64,000 nt of DNA from Palsa-965 sp044448685 (GCA_044448685.1 JBIOHC010000001.1:124001-188000), one strand, 5' to 3'; counted from the first letter of the stretch, positions 35,690 to 44,976 are shown. A program made the numbers and translations. The notes: generated from the sequence alone by a model not told the origin.

Positions 35690-36949
35690 CTATAAATTGA
35701 TCTTCATCCTGTTCAGCAATCGCTCTAAGAGTCTTTTTTTCCCGGTAATGATTTCGGCAGTGCCGCTCATCTGCTGGCTGAATTCAAACGGTTTGTTATA
35801 GCTGGAAGTCATGCCTCCGGGAAAGGAAATACGAACTGCATACAAGGAATCTTTTGGGAGGAGAGAAACGGATTCTACCTTTCCGGTCAACATACCATAT
35901 TCATCGGATGGATAATTGGAAAGCTTTACATTGACAGGAAGTCCTTCCTTTACCTTGGCCGATCCGTATGTTTGCAGACTGATACGTCCAATAATTTTGC
36001 CTTTATTTATTGGACATACAATCATAAGCACATCACCTTGTTTAACAGCCATATCAGTTGCCCAGTAATTGAAAAGATTGACGATTCCACGCATTGGAGA
36101 AATGACCACATATTTTTGCTCCCATGTTTTGATGGAAGTTTTTAGCTGATTGAGCGACTTCTCTAATGCGCTGACATATTTTGCCCTGTCCGTATTTGAT
36201 TGCAACTCCAGTTCCGTGATAGTCTTTCGGAGCTCCTGGAGCTGAACCTGTGTTTGGGCCAGTGTTGAGTTAGCTCCTTCCCAGCCATATTTTTTCTGCA
36301 GCAGGACACTGCGCAATGTATTATACTCCAGTTTGGGAATAACCCCATTGGCGAATAACTGGGAATCGCTCCGGCATTTAATAAGACTAAGCTGGTAATC
36401 TTCTGTAAGGGTATGAAATTGCTGCAGGATCCTGTTGTATAGTAACTCCTCAGAACCTTCCTGCTGACGTACTGCCATTATTTTGTGTTCATACAGGCCT
36501 ATACTCCTGAATGCATGGTAGTCATCCCTGGCCTGTTTAAAGGCAGCGTAAGCGCTTTCAATTTCTCCAATCTGCAGGGCCGGCAATTCTTTGCTGATAA
36601 AATCTGTATCATTTAACAGGGCTTTTAAAACGAGGACATGTTTATAATCGGCCGGATTATCAATCAATGCAAGCACCTGATTGGAATCAACCGGATCCTT
36701 GTCTTTCACAAACAGAGAGCGGAGTTTTCCACCGGATTCTGCCACAAGGCTGATGGGAGGGTGTTCGCTGGTAATCTGAATCCGGGTTGTGATAACATCC
36801 GAATACTGGATAAACCAGGAAAGGCCCACGAGCATTAATAGAAAAACAAGGAACATGGATATTCCCCATCGCATCATCCAGCCCGGAGTCCGTTCCATGA
36901 TATCCTGAATTTCTTCAGAACGCGAACTAATATATTCTGTTTCAGGCAT
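35690..36949 (-). CDS. HlyD-family membrane-fusion protein of the C39 exporter
   Basis: The 419-aa adaptor has a cytoplasmic N-terminus and a single membrane anchor near residues 29-50 (RWGISMFLVFLLMLVGLSW). Coiled-coil segments rich in Gln and Leu follow (HVLVLKALLNDTDFISKE, NSTLAQTQVQLQELRKTI). The C-terminal beta-barrel has ISPMRGIVNLFNYWATDMAVK and KGKIIGRISLQTYGSAK, where the first resembles the lipoyl-like half motif of HlyD. It would link the ABC exporter to an outer-membrane channel. The start overlaps the ABC gene stop (TGATG), so the two are coupled. No TolC-like gene is adjacent. Confidence 0.85.
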   Translation of the reverse strand: MPETEYISSRSEEIQDIMERTPGWMMRWGISMFLVFLLMLVGLSWFIQYSDVITTRIQITSEHPPISLVAESGGKLRSLFVKDKDPVDSNQVLALIDNPADYKHVLVLKALLNDTDFISKELPALQIGEIESAYAAFKQARDDYHAFRSIGLYEHKIMAVRQQEGSEELLYNRILQQFHTLTEDYQLSLIKCRSDSQLFANGVIPKLEYNTLRSVLLQKKYGWEGANSTLAQTQVQLQELRKTITELELQSNTDRAKYVSALEKSLNQLKTSIKTWEQKYVVISPMRGIVNLFNYWATDMAVKQGDVLMIVCPINKGKIIGRISLQTYGSAKVKEGLPVNVKLSNYPSDEYGMLTGKVESVSLLPKDSLYAVRISFPGGMTSSYNKPFEFSQQMSGTAEIITGKKRLLERLLNRMKINL

Positions 36950-39117
36950 CAGTTTCCGAGTTCGAGCTGGTTTTTTACCAGATTATAATAGTTACCTCTG
37001 ATTCGTGTAAGACCTGCATGTGTTCCGAATTCAACAATCCTTCCACGATCCATGACAATAATCTGATCTGCATTTTTTACCGTGCTCAGTCTATGTGCCA
37101 CCACAACAACTGTCTTGCCTTTGAAAAAATCATCCAGTTTTTCCATAATGGCTTTTTCATTATTCGCATCGAGGGCATTGGTAGCCTCATCAAAGAAAAT
37201 ATAGTCCGGGTTTTTATACACACTCCTTGCTATCAGTAAACGTTGTTTCTGACCCTGACTCAGACCCTGTCCGTCGGCCCCTATTTTTGTGTTCAAACCC
37301 AGGGGCAGGCTTTCAATGAATTCACGTATATGGGCTGTGTCCATTGCCCGGTTTAAAAATACATTATCTATTCGTTCAGCACCAAGGGCTATGTTTTTGA
37401 CAATAGTATCAGAAAAAATAAAACCTTCCTGCATAACCACCCCGCACTTATCTCTCCAAAGTGTATTGCTGATCCGATCAAGCGGATAGGGCCCAACTTT
37501 GATTTCACCTTTAATGGGCAGGTAAAAGTTGAGCATCAGCTTCAGCAAGGTTGTTTTACCGCTTCCGCTCATTCCTACTATAGCGGTTATCCTCCCTTCC
37601 GGAATATGAATGTTTACATCTTGCAGCACATTTTCATGCTGCATCCCCGGGTAGTGGAAGGTCACATTATTTATATGAATACCCTTGTCATTCCCCAATT
37701 CCTGTATGCGTTCTTCGAGCAGACCTTCTTCATCCTTCTTATCATGTATTTCAGCCAGACGTTCCAGACTCAGACGGGCATCCTGTGCACTGTGGACAAA
37801 ACCAATCATCTGTTCAATCGGACTGTTCAGCTGACCGATGATATATTGTATGGAAAGCATCATACCCAAACTTATCTCACCCTGAATGACAGCCTGTGCT
37901 GAAAGAAATGTGATCACGATATTTTTCAGCTCATTGATAAAAAAAGATCCGGCTTGCTGGTATTGATTCAGTTTGAGCCCGCTCATGCTTATTTTGTAAA
38001 GCCTGGCTTGTATTTGTTCCCATTTCCAGCGTTTTTCCTGTTCACAGTTATGCAGTTTTATCTCCTGCATGCCCTGTATGAGCTGGATCAGGCTGTCCTG
38101 GTTCTCCCGCATACGTGCAAACCGTTTGTAGTCGAGGTCGGCCCTGCGTTTAAGGAAGATGGAAACCCATACTGCATACAATGTGCTTCCTAACATGAAA
38201 ACGGCAAAAATCTTCATGTTATAAATGGCAAGAATGGCACTGAAAACAATGAGATTAAATACTGAAAAGAGGACATTGAGTGTTGCCGAAGTCAGAAACT
38301 GTTCAATACGGTAATGATCATTGACCCGCTGAAGCAAATCCCCTATCATCTTGGTATCGAAGTAAGAAATAGGAAGCTTCATAAGCTTAATGAGGAAGTC
38401 TGATATCAGATTGATGTTTACCCGGGAGCTGATATGGAGCAAGATCCAGTTACGTACAAAATCGACCGTGGTACGGCTGAAAAACAGCATGAGCTGAGCA
38501 GCCAGTATGATATAGATAAAGTTAAGATCCCGGTGATTGATGCCGAAATCCACCACCGATTGAGTAAGGAAGGGGAAGAGCAGTAAGAGTAAGCTGCCGA
38601 CAAGCATACCGGCAAATAATTGAACAATCAGCTTCTTATACGGAGCCAGGTATTGAAAAAGAAAGAGAAATCCCTTTTTGGATGTATGGGCATGCCCTTC
38701 GTTAAGATCGAGCTCAGAGAAGAGGGGAGTGGGTTCTATCAGAAGAATGACTCCGTTTGACCAATACTTTTTAAATTCATCATGCGAATATTTTAGCAGG
38801 CCATGTCCCGGATCAGCTACATATACTCTTGACCTGGTAATCTTGTAAACAACGGTAAAATGATTCTGATTCCAGTGAGCTATACAGGGCAAGGGCACTT
38901 CCTTTACCAGTCTGGAAAATTCAATACTAACGCCCAGGGTATGAAACCCAATTTTCTCCGCAGCTTCACCGATTCCTTTCACTGATACGCCGGCATGAGA
39001 CAGTCCGCACAGTTCCCTTAAAAAAGAAAGCGGATAATGACGCCCATAATGCCGGCTGATCATTTTCAAACAGGCAGGTCCGCAATCCATGGCATCGTGC
39101 TGGCGCTGTAATTTCAA
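36949..39117 (-). CDS. C39-peptidase-containing ABC exporter
   Basis: The 722-aa protein fuses a C39 protease, a six-helix membrane domain and an ATPase, as in bacteriocin and double-glycine leader exporters. The protease has Cys12 in DAMDCGPACLKM, His86 in HWNQNHFTVVY and Asp102 in VADPGHG, an intact triad. Walker A GMSGSGKTT lies near 516, the signature LSQGQKQRLLIARS near 620 and Walker B YIFFDEATNALD near 638; the switch His is in VVVAHRLSTV. It should cleave a GG-type leader and export the peptide. No GG-leader gene was seen nearby. It has its own consensus promoter. Confidence 0.93.
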   Translation of the reverse strand: MKLQRQHDAMDCGPACLKMISRHYGRHYPLSFLRELCGLSHAGVSVKGIGEAAEKIGFHTLGVSIEFSRLVKEVPLPCIAHWNQNHFTVVYKITRSRVYVADPGHGLLKYSHDEFKKYWSNGVILLIEPTPLFSELDLNEGHAHTSKKGFLFLFQYLAPYKKLIVQLFAGMLVGSLLLLLFPFLTQSVVDFGINHRDLNFIYIILAAQLMLFFSRTTVDFVRNWILLHISSRVNINLISDFLIKLMKLPISYFDTKMIGDLLQRVNDHYRIEQFLTSATLNVLFSVFNLIVFSAILAIYNMKIFAVFMLGSTLYAVWVSIFLKRRADLDYKRFARMRENQDSLIQLIQGMQEIKLHNCEQEKRWKWEQIQARLYKISMSGLKLNQYQQAGSFFINELKNIVITFLSAQAVIQGEISLGMMLSIQYIIGQLNSPIEQMIGFVHSAQDARLSLERLAEIHDKKDEEGLLEERIQELGNDKGIHINNVTFHYPGMQHENVLQDVNIHIPEGRITAIVGMSGSGKTTLLKLMLNFYLPIKGEIKVGPYPLDRISNTLWRDKCGVVMQEGFIFSDTIVKNIALGAERIDNVFLNRAMDTAHIREFIESLPLGLNTKIGADGQGLSQGQKQRLLIARSVYKNPDYIFFDEATNALDANNEKAIMEKLDDFFKGKTVVVVAHRLSTVKNADQIIVMDRGRIVEFGTHAGLTRIRGNYYNLVKNQLELGN

Positions 39118-39171
39118 AATAGCAGATATAAAGTCATGTAGAATACTACATTAAAAACATCATATAAAATA

Positions 39172-39203
39172 CAAATGTAATAAATAGAATGAATGAAGTA
39201 CAA
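39172..39203 (-). promoter_or_regulatory. Promoter of the C39 exporter operon
   Basis: Read on the minus strand, TTG at 39203-39201 is followed after 21 nt by TACATTTG at 39179-39172. This fits the Bacteroidota consensus and lies 55 bp before the exporter start codon. It shows that the exporter pair can be transcribed independently of the usher-like gene upstream. Confidence 0.6.
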
Positions 39204-39280
39204 TCCACTAACGGGATGGAAACAAAGAAGAAATCAGAAAGGGAAAAGAGTGGAGGATGGCAGGTTATGGGGCACCAGAA

Positions 39281-42200
39281 TTATTTCGGGGCTGCCGAGG
39301 TTGAATCTTTCTTGACAGGGTTCTGACCGGCCTTTTTAGGTGTTTTCTTATTAGCCGTTTTATCCGTTTTTTTTGGGTCTTTGGAATCCAGCTTTTTTTC
39401 GTCCTTTGGTTCTGTCTTGCTTTCTTCCTTTTTCGGTGCGTTATCGTCCTGGGTAAATTTTTTCAGGTTGATCTTCCGCTTTCTTTCTACGATATAGAAA
39501 GGGGCGTATATATTCTCAACTCCCTGTTTAAGTACGACAGGATAACTATTCTGTGTAAGATTGAATGCATCATCCAGAATCTTTTCATCCATAGTGATTG
39601 TATATTTCCCCAGGGGAACATAAATCACATAACTTCCATGCTTGTCGGTGACAGCCGGGAATGGCTTACCCAAGGAATCTGTAGCTGTTATCTTAATACG
39701 GGAGAGGTCCAGGGTAACATCCTCACTGAATTTTTCCCGCTCAAGGAGTACATCCCCGAATATTTTAACGCCTCTTACAAAAGGGATATAATACGTCTTG
39801 TTGGCAGCTGCAATACTGTCTTCCAGCAATGGGAACCAGCCTTGCAGATCACTCAGGGAGCTGGCATGTTCCGTGTAATAACCGGCCTGAATATTAACGA
39901 GTCTCGCGCCCCCCTTTGAGTCCGTTATCACTTCATGTTCGCCGATGTGAAGTACCACATTTTCCAGAGGTATCTCATCCTTATCCATAATCCTGTTTCC
40001 ATTCAGATCCAGGAACGCTTTGAATTCCATGGTATAGTTTACTTTTTTGCGTAAGCGCTTAGGGATCGGAATTCCGAAATCCTTCTTGACTCCAAAGCCC
40101 AGCATAAATCCCTGTGAAACGACAGGAGTAGTATTCAGTTCGGCTGGGTTAACGGTTCCATTCTGATACAAGGCAGCTTTACTCGCATTGCTTGAGTTCA
40201 GATTATAACCGGCATTGACCTTAAACCGCCACCCGGAATAGGAATAGAAATACAATTCAGGAAAGAAACCAAAACTATGGCTCAGGGTTGCGTTCTGATA
40301 GGAATAATTCAGGCTGGTTTGCAGCACAAACCGGGGGTCGGAAAATAAATACTGATGCTGTGCGGAAAGATACAGGATCTGGGGATAGGCTTTCTGACCG
40401 TTAAGGTCGGTGACATTGTATACAGACTGGTATCCGTAATTATAACGCGCATTGAAGGTCAGGGTATGGTATTGTAGCAGACCATAGAGTGAAGCGGAAA
40501 AGAACTGTGGGATGTTCGGATAATCCTGAAGCCAGTTATAGCCTCCCCTTGTATTGAAGGAGAAGCGTACATTGTTTTGCATGTTGAAAGCATTGTAGTC
40601 AAACGACACTCCGCGGTAATGGAGCCGGATATAGTTAAAGTTTGAAAAATTATAGAACAATCCCGGCATGATCCTGCCTTTTTCTCCGTTCAGGGAATAG
40701 AAAAAGAAGTTAGAGAAATTCTTATTCGCAATAAATACATTGCCTGAAGGGTTGTAAACAAGCTGTTCATAGGAAGAGTAATTATTTTGCAGGCTCAGAT
40801 TCTGATGCTTACCAAGGTCATAGCTGGAGCGGTGCAGGATATTCAAATGTTCAGAATTGGTATTGAAAAAGGAGCGGTTGTTATAGTCGATACTCAAAGT
40901 CGGAAGCAATCTGCGTTCCAGGAATTGACCGCTGTAATTAAACCCAAGGAGATAGCCAATTTGTGCAGTGGCCGGTGTTGAGGTGAAGACAGTCTGAGTT
41001 CCGGTCGCACTCAGGCTGAACAGGTGTATCTTCCTGACAGAGAAAATATATCTGCTGCCTAAGAAATTCGTATTTGCTCCAAGCAACTGATCCTGTATCC
41101 TGCCTGCTGATGCAAGGAGCATTTGTGATTGGGGCAGCATGATCCTGTAATTAAGCCCGAAGGAAGTTCGGTAATGACTCAGAATACCGGGGCTTTCTGT
41201 AAAAAATGCCCCAATGGTCTGGGTCTTGCTTATTTTGTATTCTCCTGTTATTCCTCTTCCGCTTGTTGGAATGCCGATATTGTTTCCGGAGGTTACATTT
41301 CCGATCTGGACATTGCCCCAGGTATGATAATAACCCAGGAAAAAAGAGCTGCTGTTAAAGGCTGTAGGGGAGTAATTATAAGACGTATAATTCATCTGCC
41401 CGAAATACACCAGATTGGCACCATTACCTAGTAGGGTATTTCCCCTCAATATGAGATTCATGATGGGTTGTATCCCCAGGATATTGTAAATATTTGCTTC
41501 CACGGTCAGTGGAATAACATAACTGTCGAAAGGAGATACTTTTTTCGAATTATTAAGTTTAATAAAATCAACTTTACGGTTGCTGGTAAAACTTTTTTCA
41601 TTGTTTAGCTTAGGATCCTGGGTGCGGAAGAAGAGGGAATATTTTTTCGGCTCAAACTGTTTGGAAGGATTATGCGTTTCAAGATCCACCCTCCTGAAAT
41701 TCCGTTTTCCTTCATAATAGGAAAATTTGAATTTCAGTGTGGTATCACGCAGAGAGCCAAGGCTCAGATTAAAATACCGTTTTTTGAGAATGATGCCTAA
41801 ACTGTCGGTGAGAATACTGTTTTTACCTATTTCATGATAGGTAAGCAGGATATCCTGCGTTTCATTTCCGGTATTAAGTACATTGAGTGAAAAAGGTACT
41901 GTGTTTTCCCCGTTCAGAAAGTACAGTTTTTCTGCCGGAGCAACGGTAAGCTCCCAGCGGGTTTGCTTTTGTGTTGAAACAGTGAAAGAAGCGCTGGCTT
42001 TTTGTTTCCCGTTTTCATCGCGTATTACGGCTGTAAGAAAGTATTGTGCATTTCCTTTCTTATCGCCCGGGATGAGCCGGATAGGAATGTATAAGGTGTC
42101 TTTATCGGAAGTGGTATAGGATTTATTTTTTGCGCCGACAACCTTCCATCTTCCCGGAGCTGTTACTGACACCGTAAAGACAATCGGAGTGCCGGCTACA

Positions 42201-42379
42201 GGCGGCACCCGGAGTACATTGGAAACAATTTCCCCTTCTTCCAGCAGCACATCCGGAAACAGGAATGTTACGATAGGAGGAGGGCCGTCTTTCTGAGCCT
42301 GCATGCAAACAGGAAGGAATAGCAATGCAAGGAGCAAACTCCGCACCATTTTTCCATACAGGTTTTCCCTCCGGTTCAT
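39281..42379 (-). CDS. Usher-like outer-membrane barrel with Ig-like ends
   Basis: The 1032-aa protein has a signal peptide ending VCMQAQ. Residues about 30-330 form beta-sandwich-like domains. Residues about 330-790 are a long series of alternating aromatic/polar strands (LVYFGQMNYTSYNYSPTAF, FFLGYYHTWGNVQIGN), as in a large outer-membrane barrel. Residues about 790-960 hold FLDLNGNRIMDKDEIPLENV and VTDKHGSYVIYVPLGKYTI, which resemble usher C-terminal and carboxypeptidase-regulatory domains. A Lys/Glu/Asp-rich tail ends the protein. The gene starts 1 nt after the stop of the Cys-rich subunit gene. The usher role is inferred from architecture and context, not from a classical usher signature. 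Confidence 0.6.
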   Translation of the reverse strand: MNRRENLYGKMVRSLLLALLFLPVCMQAQKDGPPPIVTFLFPDVLLEEGEIVSNVLRVPPVAGTPIVFTVSVTAPGRWKVVGAKNKSYTTSDKDTLYIPIRLIPGDKKGNAQYFLTAVIRDENGKQKASASFTVSTQKQTRWELTVAPAEKLYFLNGENTVPFSLNVLNTGNETQDILLTYHEIGKNSILTDSLGIILKKRYFNLSLGSLRDTTLKFKFSYYEGKRNFRRVDLETHNPSKQFEPKKYSLFFRTQDPKLNNEKSFTSNRKVDFIKLNNSKKVSPFDSYVIPLTVEANIYNILGIQPIMNLILRGNTLLGNGANLVYFGQMNYTSYNYSPTAFNSSSFFLGYYHTWGNVQIGNVTSGNNIGIPTSGRGITGEYKISKTQTIGAFFTESPGILSHYRTSFGLNYRIMLPQSQMLLASAGRIQDQLLGANTNFLGSRYIFSVRKIHLFSLSATGTQTVFTSTPATAQIGYLLGFNYSGQFLERRLLPTLSIDYNNRSFFNTNSEHLNILHRSSYDLGKHQNLSLQNNYSSYEQLVYNPSGNVFIANKNFSNFFFYSLNGEKGRIMPGLFYNFSNFNYIRLHYRGVSFDYNAFNMQNNVRFSFNTRGGYNWLQDYPNIPQFFSASLYGLLQYHTLTFNARYNYGYQSVYNVTDLNGQKAYPQILYLSAQHQYLFSDPRFVLQTSLNYSYQNATLSHSFGFFPELYFYSYSGWRFKVNAGYNLNSSNASKAALYQNGTVNPAELNTTPVVSQGFMLGFGVKKDFGIPIPKRLRKKVNYTMEFKAFLDLNGNRIMDKDEIPLENVVLHIGEHEVITDSKGGARLVNIQAGYYTEHASSLSDLQGWFPLLEDSIAAANKTYYIPFVRGVKIFGDVLLEREKFSEDVTLDLSRIKITATDSLGKPFPAVTDKHGSYVIYVPLGKYTITMDEKILDDAFNLTQNSYPVVLKQGVENIYAPFYIVERKRKINLKKFTQDDNAPKKEESKTEPKDEKKLDSKDPKKTDKTANKKTPKKAGQNPVKKDSTSAAPK

Positions 42380-42380
42380 A

Positions 42381-43040
42381 TCAGGGTTGTTCGACCAGAC
42401 AAAATTTTAATACAATCTGATAATTGCCAGGATTCAAGTTCAGGCCCGGTTTAATCCTGTAATCAATCGTAAAGCTGTATTCATTGTAATGAGACAGGTA
42501 ATCACCGGCACCATTCACATTGGTTGCGCAGGAGCCGGCGGGAGTGAGGGCAAGACCATTGATTATATCCAGAAATGATCCGTTGGCAGGCGCAAAATTC
42601 TGGTAAATGCTGCTCATGATAGGCGTATTGCATCCGTTATATACTTTGAATTCAAGAAGGTTCAGTTTAGGTTTCGGAGCCACCAGGGCCCCGTAGGTGT
42701 TAAGTGTTTCCCACTCGCTGGCAGGGGTGCCGGCACCGGGGTTGTTATCAATGTAAACCCTCAGGGCCCATTTACAGGAAGCATTGTTGGCAAGCACTTT
42801 CAGACGCAAAATAGTGGAGCCGCTGATTGTTATGCCGGTATTTATTTTATCAAAGCTGTCAAAAATGAAATCAACATTGGCCGGGGTGGAAAGGGTGAGT
42901 CCGCTGGCCGGTATCGCCTGGCAATTAACGGAAACAGGCGGACCGCATTGGGCATTAACAGAAATAATAAATACAAAAAAGCAGGATGCCAGAAGCAAAA
43001 ATTTACTACGTAATGGAATGATAGTATGTTTTATGTTCAT
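42381..43040 (-). CDS. Cys-rich secreted subunit (pilin-like, minor)
   Basis: The 219-aa protein has a signal peptide ending FIISVNAQ. The mature part has six or more Cys (CGPPVSVNC, SCKWAL, GCNT, SCAT, CLVEQP), which suggests disulfides. It is homologous to the next subunit: FIFDSFDKINTGITISGSTIL aligns with FSFDDIADYYGGITKYGATIL, and YSFTIDYRIKPGL with YYYAIDYRILPGL. A WxL-like triplet (WAL) lies where the other subunit has WDL. The C-terminal strand NYQIVLKFCLVEQP resembles a beta strand used for subunit packing. The ATG at 43040 is preferred because it precedes the signal peptide. Confidence 0.6.
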   Translation of the reverse strand: MNIKHTIIPLRSKFLLLASCFFVFIISVNAQCGPPVSVNCQAIPASGLTLSTPANVDFIFDSFDKINTGITISGSTILRLKVLANNASCKWALRVYIDNNPGAGTPASEWETLNTYGALVAPKPKLNLLEFKVYNGCNTPIMSSIYQNFAPANGSFLDIINGLALTPAGSCATNVNGAGDYLSHYNEYSFTIDYRIKPGLNLNPGNYQIVLKFCLVEQP

Positions 43041-43063
43041 GCGGGCAAGAGTTGGCAAAAACT

Positions 43064-43095
43064 CAAAAAACTCCGGGCGGTATTTCAGCCCGGAG
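43064..43095 (-). terminator. Terminator directly after the Cys-free subunit gene
   Basis: Read on the minus strand, CTCCGGGC (43095-43088) pairs with GCCCGGAG (43078-43071) around a 9-nt loop and is followed by six Ts (43070-43065). It lies between the stop of the Cys-free subunit (43130) and the start of the Cys-rich subunit (43040). It should cut transcription of the rest of the operon. Confidence 0.85.
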
Positions 43096-43129
43096 CTTAG
43101 AGTTTTAACAAATAAGAACCGGATAAATA

Positions 43130-43870
43130 CTATTGGTTTTCAAGCAATACATATTTAACGTTCATTGTATAAACACCAGGCTGTGCGTATTTACCAGCTG
43201 CAAGGCCTTTGTAAACAGCAGCATTGGAGCCGGCTGCAGGGAATACAGCTGGAAGACCGGGAAGAATTCTGTAGTCGATTGCATAATAGTATATGCTCGA
43301 CAGCAATGCACCCTGTGTCAGATAAGATCCGCCTGCTGCGAAGTTTGCAGCACCGGCCTGACCCTGAATATACTTCTCTGTGATAGGAGGAGCTACATAA
43401 GGTGTGGCTGAAGCATAGATAGAATTTTGACCAACAGCTACTGCAGATGCAGGTGCAAAAGCAGTGGAATAGTCAGGATATGTTCCGGTACTTGGAGTAG
43501 CATCGGCTATACTCTGGTGAAGTTCCAAAGCCTCGATCGGAAGTAATTTAATTGCATTCGGATCGGTCGTGTTACCATAATACATCTGGTTATCCCAGGT
43601 AACACCGGCGTTGGACGAACCTACCGCATACAGGTCCCAGCTGACAGTAGAGCTTACAGTCAGGATGGTGGCACCATATTTGGTTATACCTCCGTAATAG
43701 TCGGCAATGTCATCGAAAGAGAAATTAATCTGATCGGATGTATTCATATTGAGCTGCAGGATCGGTTGAAGATCCATTGTGATAGTTACGTTCTTTTCAT
43801 CTTCCAGCTGCGCAAAGGCAGAGCCGGAAAGGAGCAGAACGGCGGAAAAGGACAGGATTAGTTTTTTCAT
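43130..43870 (-). CDS. Cys-free secreted subunit (pilin-like, probable major)
   Basis: The 246-aa protein has a signal peptide (MKKLILSFSAVLLLSGSAFAQ). The mature part has no Cys. After the cleavage site, KNVTITMDLQPILQLNM alternates hydrophobic and polar residues like a donor strand. FSFDDIADYYGGITKYGATI is followed by VSWDLYAVGSS, and the C-terminus is YAQPGVYTMNVKYVLLENQ. Homology with the Cys-rich subunit is visible over both ends. Long runs of Ala, Gly and Tyr in the middle fit a self-assembling surface protein. The following terminator suggests that it is made in excess. Confidence 0.65.
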   Translation of the reverse strand: MKKLILSFSAVLLLSGSAFAQLEDEKNVTITMDLQPILQLNMNTSDQINFSFDDIADYYGGITKYGATILTVSSTVSWDLYAVGSSNAGVTWDNQMYYGNTTDPNAIKLLPIEALELHQSIADATPSTGTYPDYSTAFAPASAVAVGQNSIYASATPYVAPPITEKYIQGQAGAANFAAGGSYLTQGALLSSIYYYAIDYRILPGLPAVFPAAGSNAAVYKGLAAGKYAQPGVYTMNVKYVLLENQ

Positions 43871-44034
43871 GTTATTTGGATTGGTTTGGATTAGTATTCA
43901 TGTTTAATGATCCTACAATGCGGGATCCGCTTTGTCTGTTACCGGCCTGCCGGAAAACAAACGGTAATATCAATTTCATAGCTATCCGATAGACCCTCCT
44001 TCTTTTAAGTTTATATCCTTTCTCTTCTTAAATC

Positions 44035-44976
44035 CTATAAAGTAAACTCAAGTTCCGCTGCATCAACATGCTCTTTATTTCCAAAATCCATTACTCCTAC
44101 AGAGGAGTATTTCCCTTTTGGAAGATCGGGTGGTAATGGGAAATTAAAGACCCGGGTAAAACCCGGTAGTATCGTAAACTGACGTACGGGAAGTTTCCGC
44201 TGAATCCCTGTCTGCACATTGGTCAGCTCTATATACATAGAGCAAAATCCTATACCATCACCTTTATTGACAAGTTCGAGGTCAAGGGAAGGAATTTTTA
44301 CTTTTTCCGTGGCAGCAGTAAAAGAATATTTGGTGATCTCTACAAGATTATTCTTCACATTGGGCGGATTCTGATAAATATAAACCCCGAAACCAATAGT
44401 CGGAATGACACCCATGGAAATGGACTGACTGTTCTTTTTGGAAGGATCAAGAGCCCCGCGTTCTGTAACCTGATCAATCTCCATAATCGTGTAAGCAGCT
44501 ATTGAACCTTCATCCGTATTAGGCACCTCCACCGTAACTGTAAGAATTTTAGTTTCTCCCGGTTTGAGTTCGAAAAATGAGGGGGACACATTTACCCAAC
44601 GTGATAAACCGTACTTATAATGCCCGGTTGTATCGGATATTGGTTTGCCTTTATCATCCTGGTAATAATCATGAAATCCGACATGGAATTTGAAAACAGA
44701 TTTGGAGTCATTTGTGACCTTCACTGTTTTGTTGACTGCTGATCCGGGCTTGACATTATAACGGAGACTGGATGGGGTTACTGCTACTCCCAATCCACTT
44801 GTTTTGTCACCTTGTGCCGGTAAAGCTGGAGGGGTCGTATTAACCGGGGAAGCTTTTTGGACAGTATCCTTTTTCTCTTCCTTTGATTTGTTAATAGTCT
44901 GGGCCTGTACAATCGGAAACAAGAAGAGTATAAAACAGAATAAAAGTATGCTTTTTAAGGGTAATAATTTATGCAT
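44035..44976 (-). CDS. Periplasmic two-Ig protein, chaperone-like (PapD/WxLIP-like)
   Basis: The 313-aa protein has a signal peptide ending FPIVQAQ, a Pro/Thr-rich linker to about residue 60, then two Ig-like halves. The first reads VTPSSLRYNVKPGSAVNKTV, KVTNDSKSVFKFHVGFHD and SPSFFELKPGETKILTVTVEVP. The second has LDLELVNKGDGIGFCSMYIELTN and ends GKYSSVGVMDFGN. This pattern fits either periplasmic pilus chaperones or the DUF916 (WxL-interacting) family of Gram-positives. It lies 164 bp before the Cys-free subunit on the same strand and probably opens the operon. Confidence 0.6.
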   Translation of the reverse strand: MHKLLPLKSILLFCFILFLFPIVQAQTINKSKEEKKDTVQKASPVNTTPPALPAQGDKTSGLGVAVTPSSLRYNVKPGSAVNKTVKVTNDSKSVFKFHVGFHDYYQDDKGKPISDTTGHYKYGLSRWVNVSPSFFELKPGETKILTVTVEVPNTDEGSIAAYTIMEIDQVTERGALDPSKKNSQSISMGVIPTIGFGVYIYQNPPNVKNNLVEITKYSFTAATEKVKIPSLDLELVNKGDGIGFCSMYIELTNVQTGIQRKLPVRQFTILPGFTRVFNFPLPPDLPKGKYSSVGVMDFGNKEHVDAAELEFTL

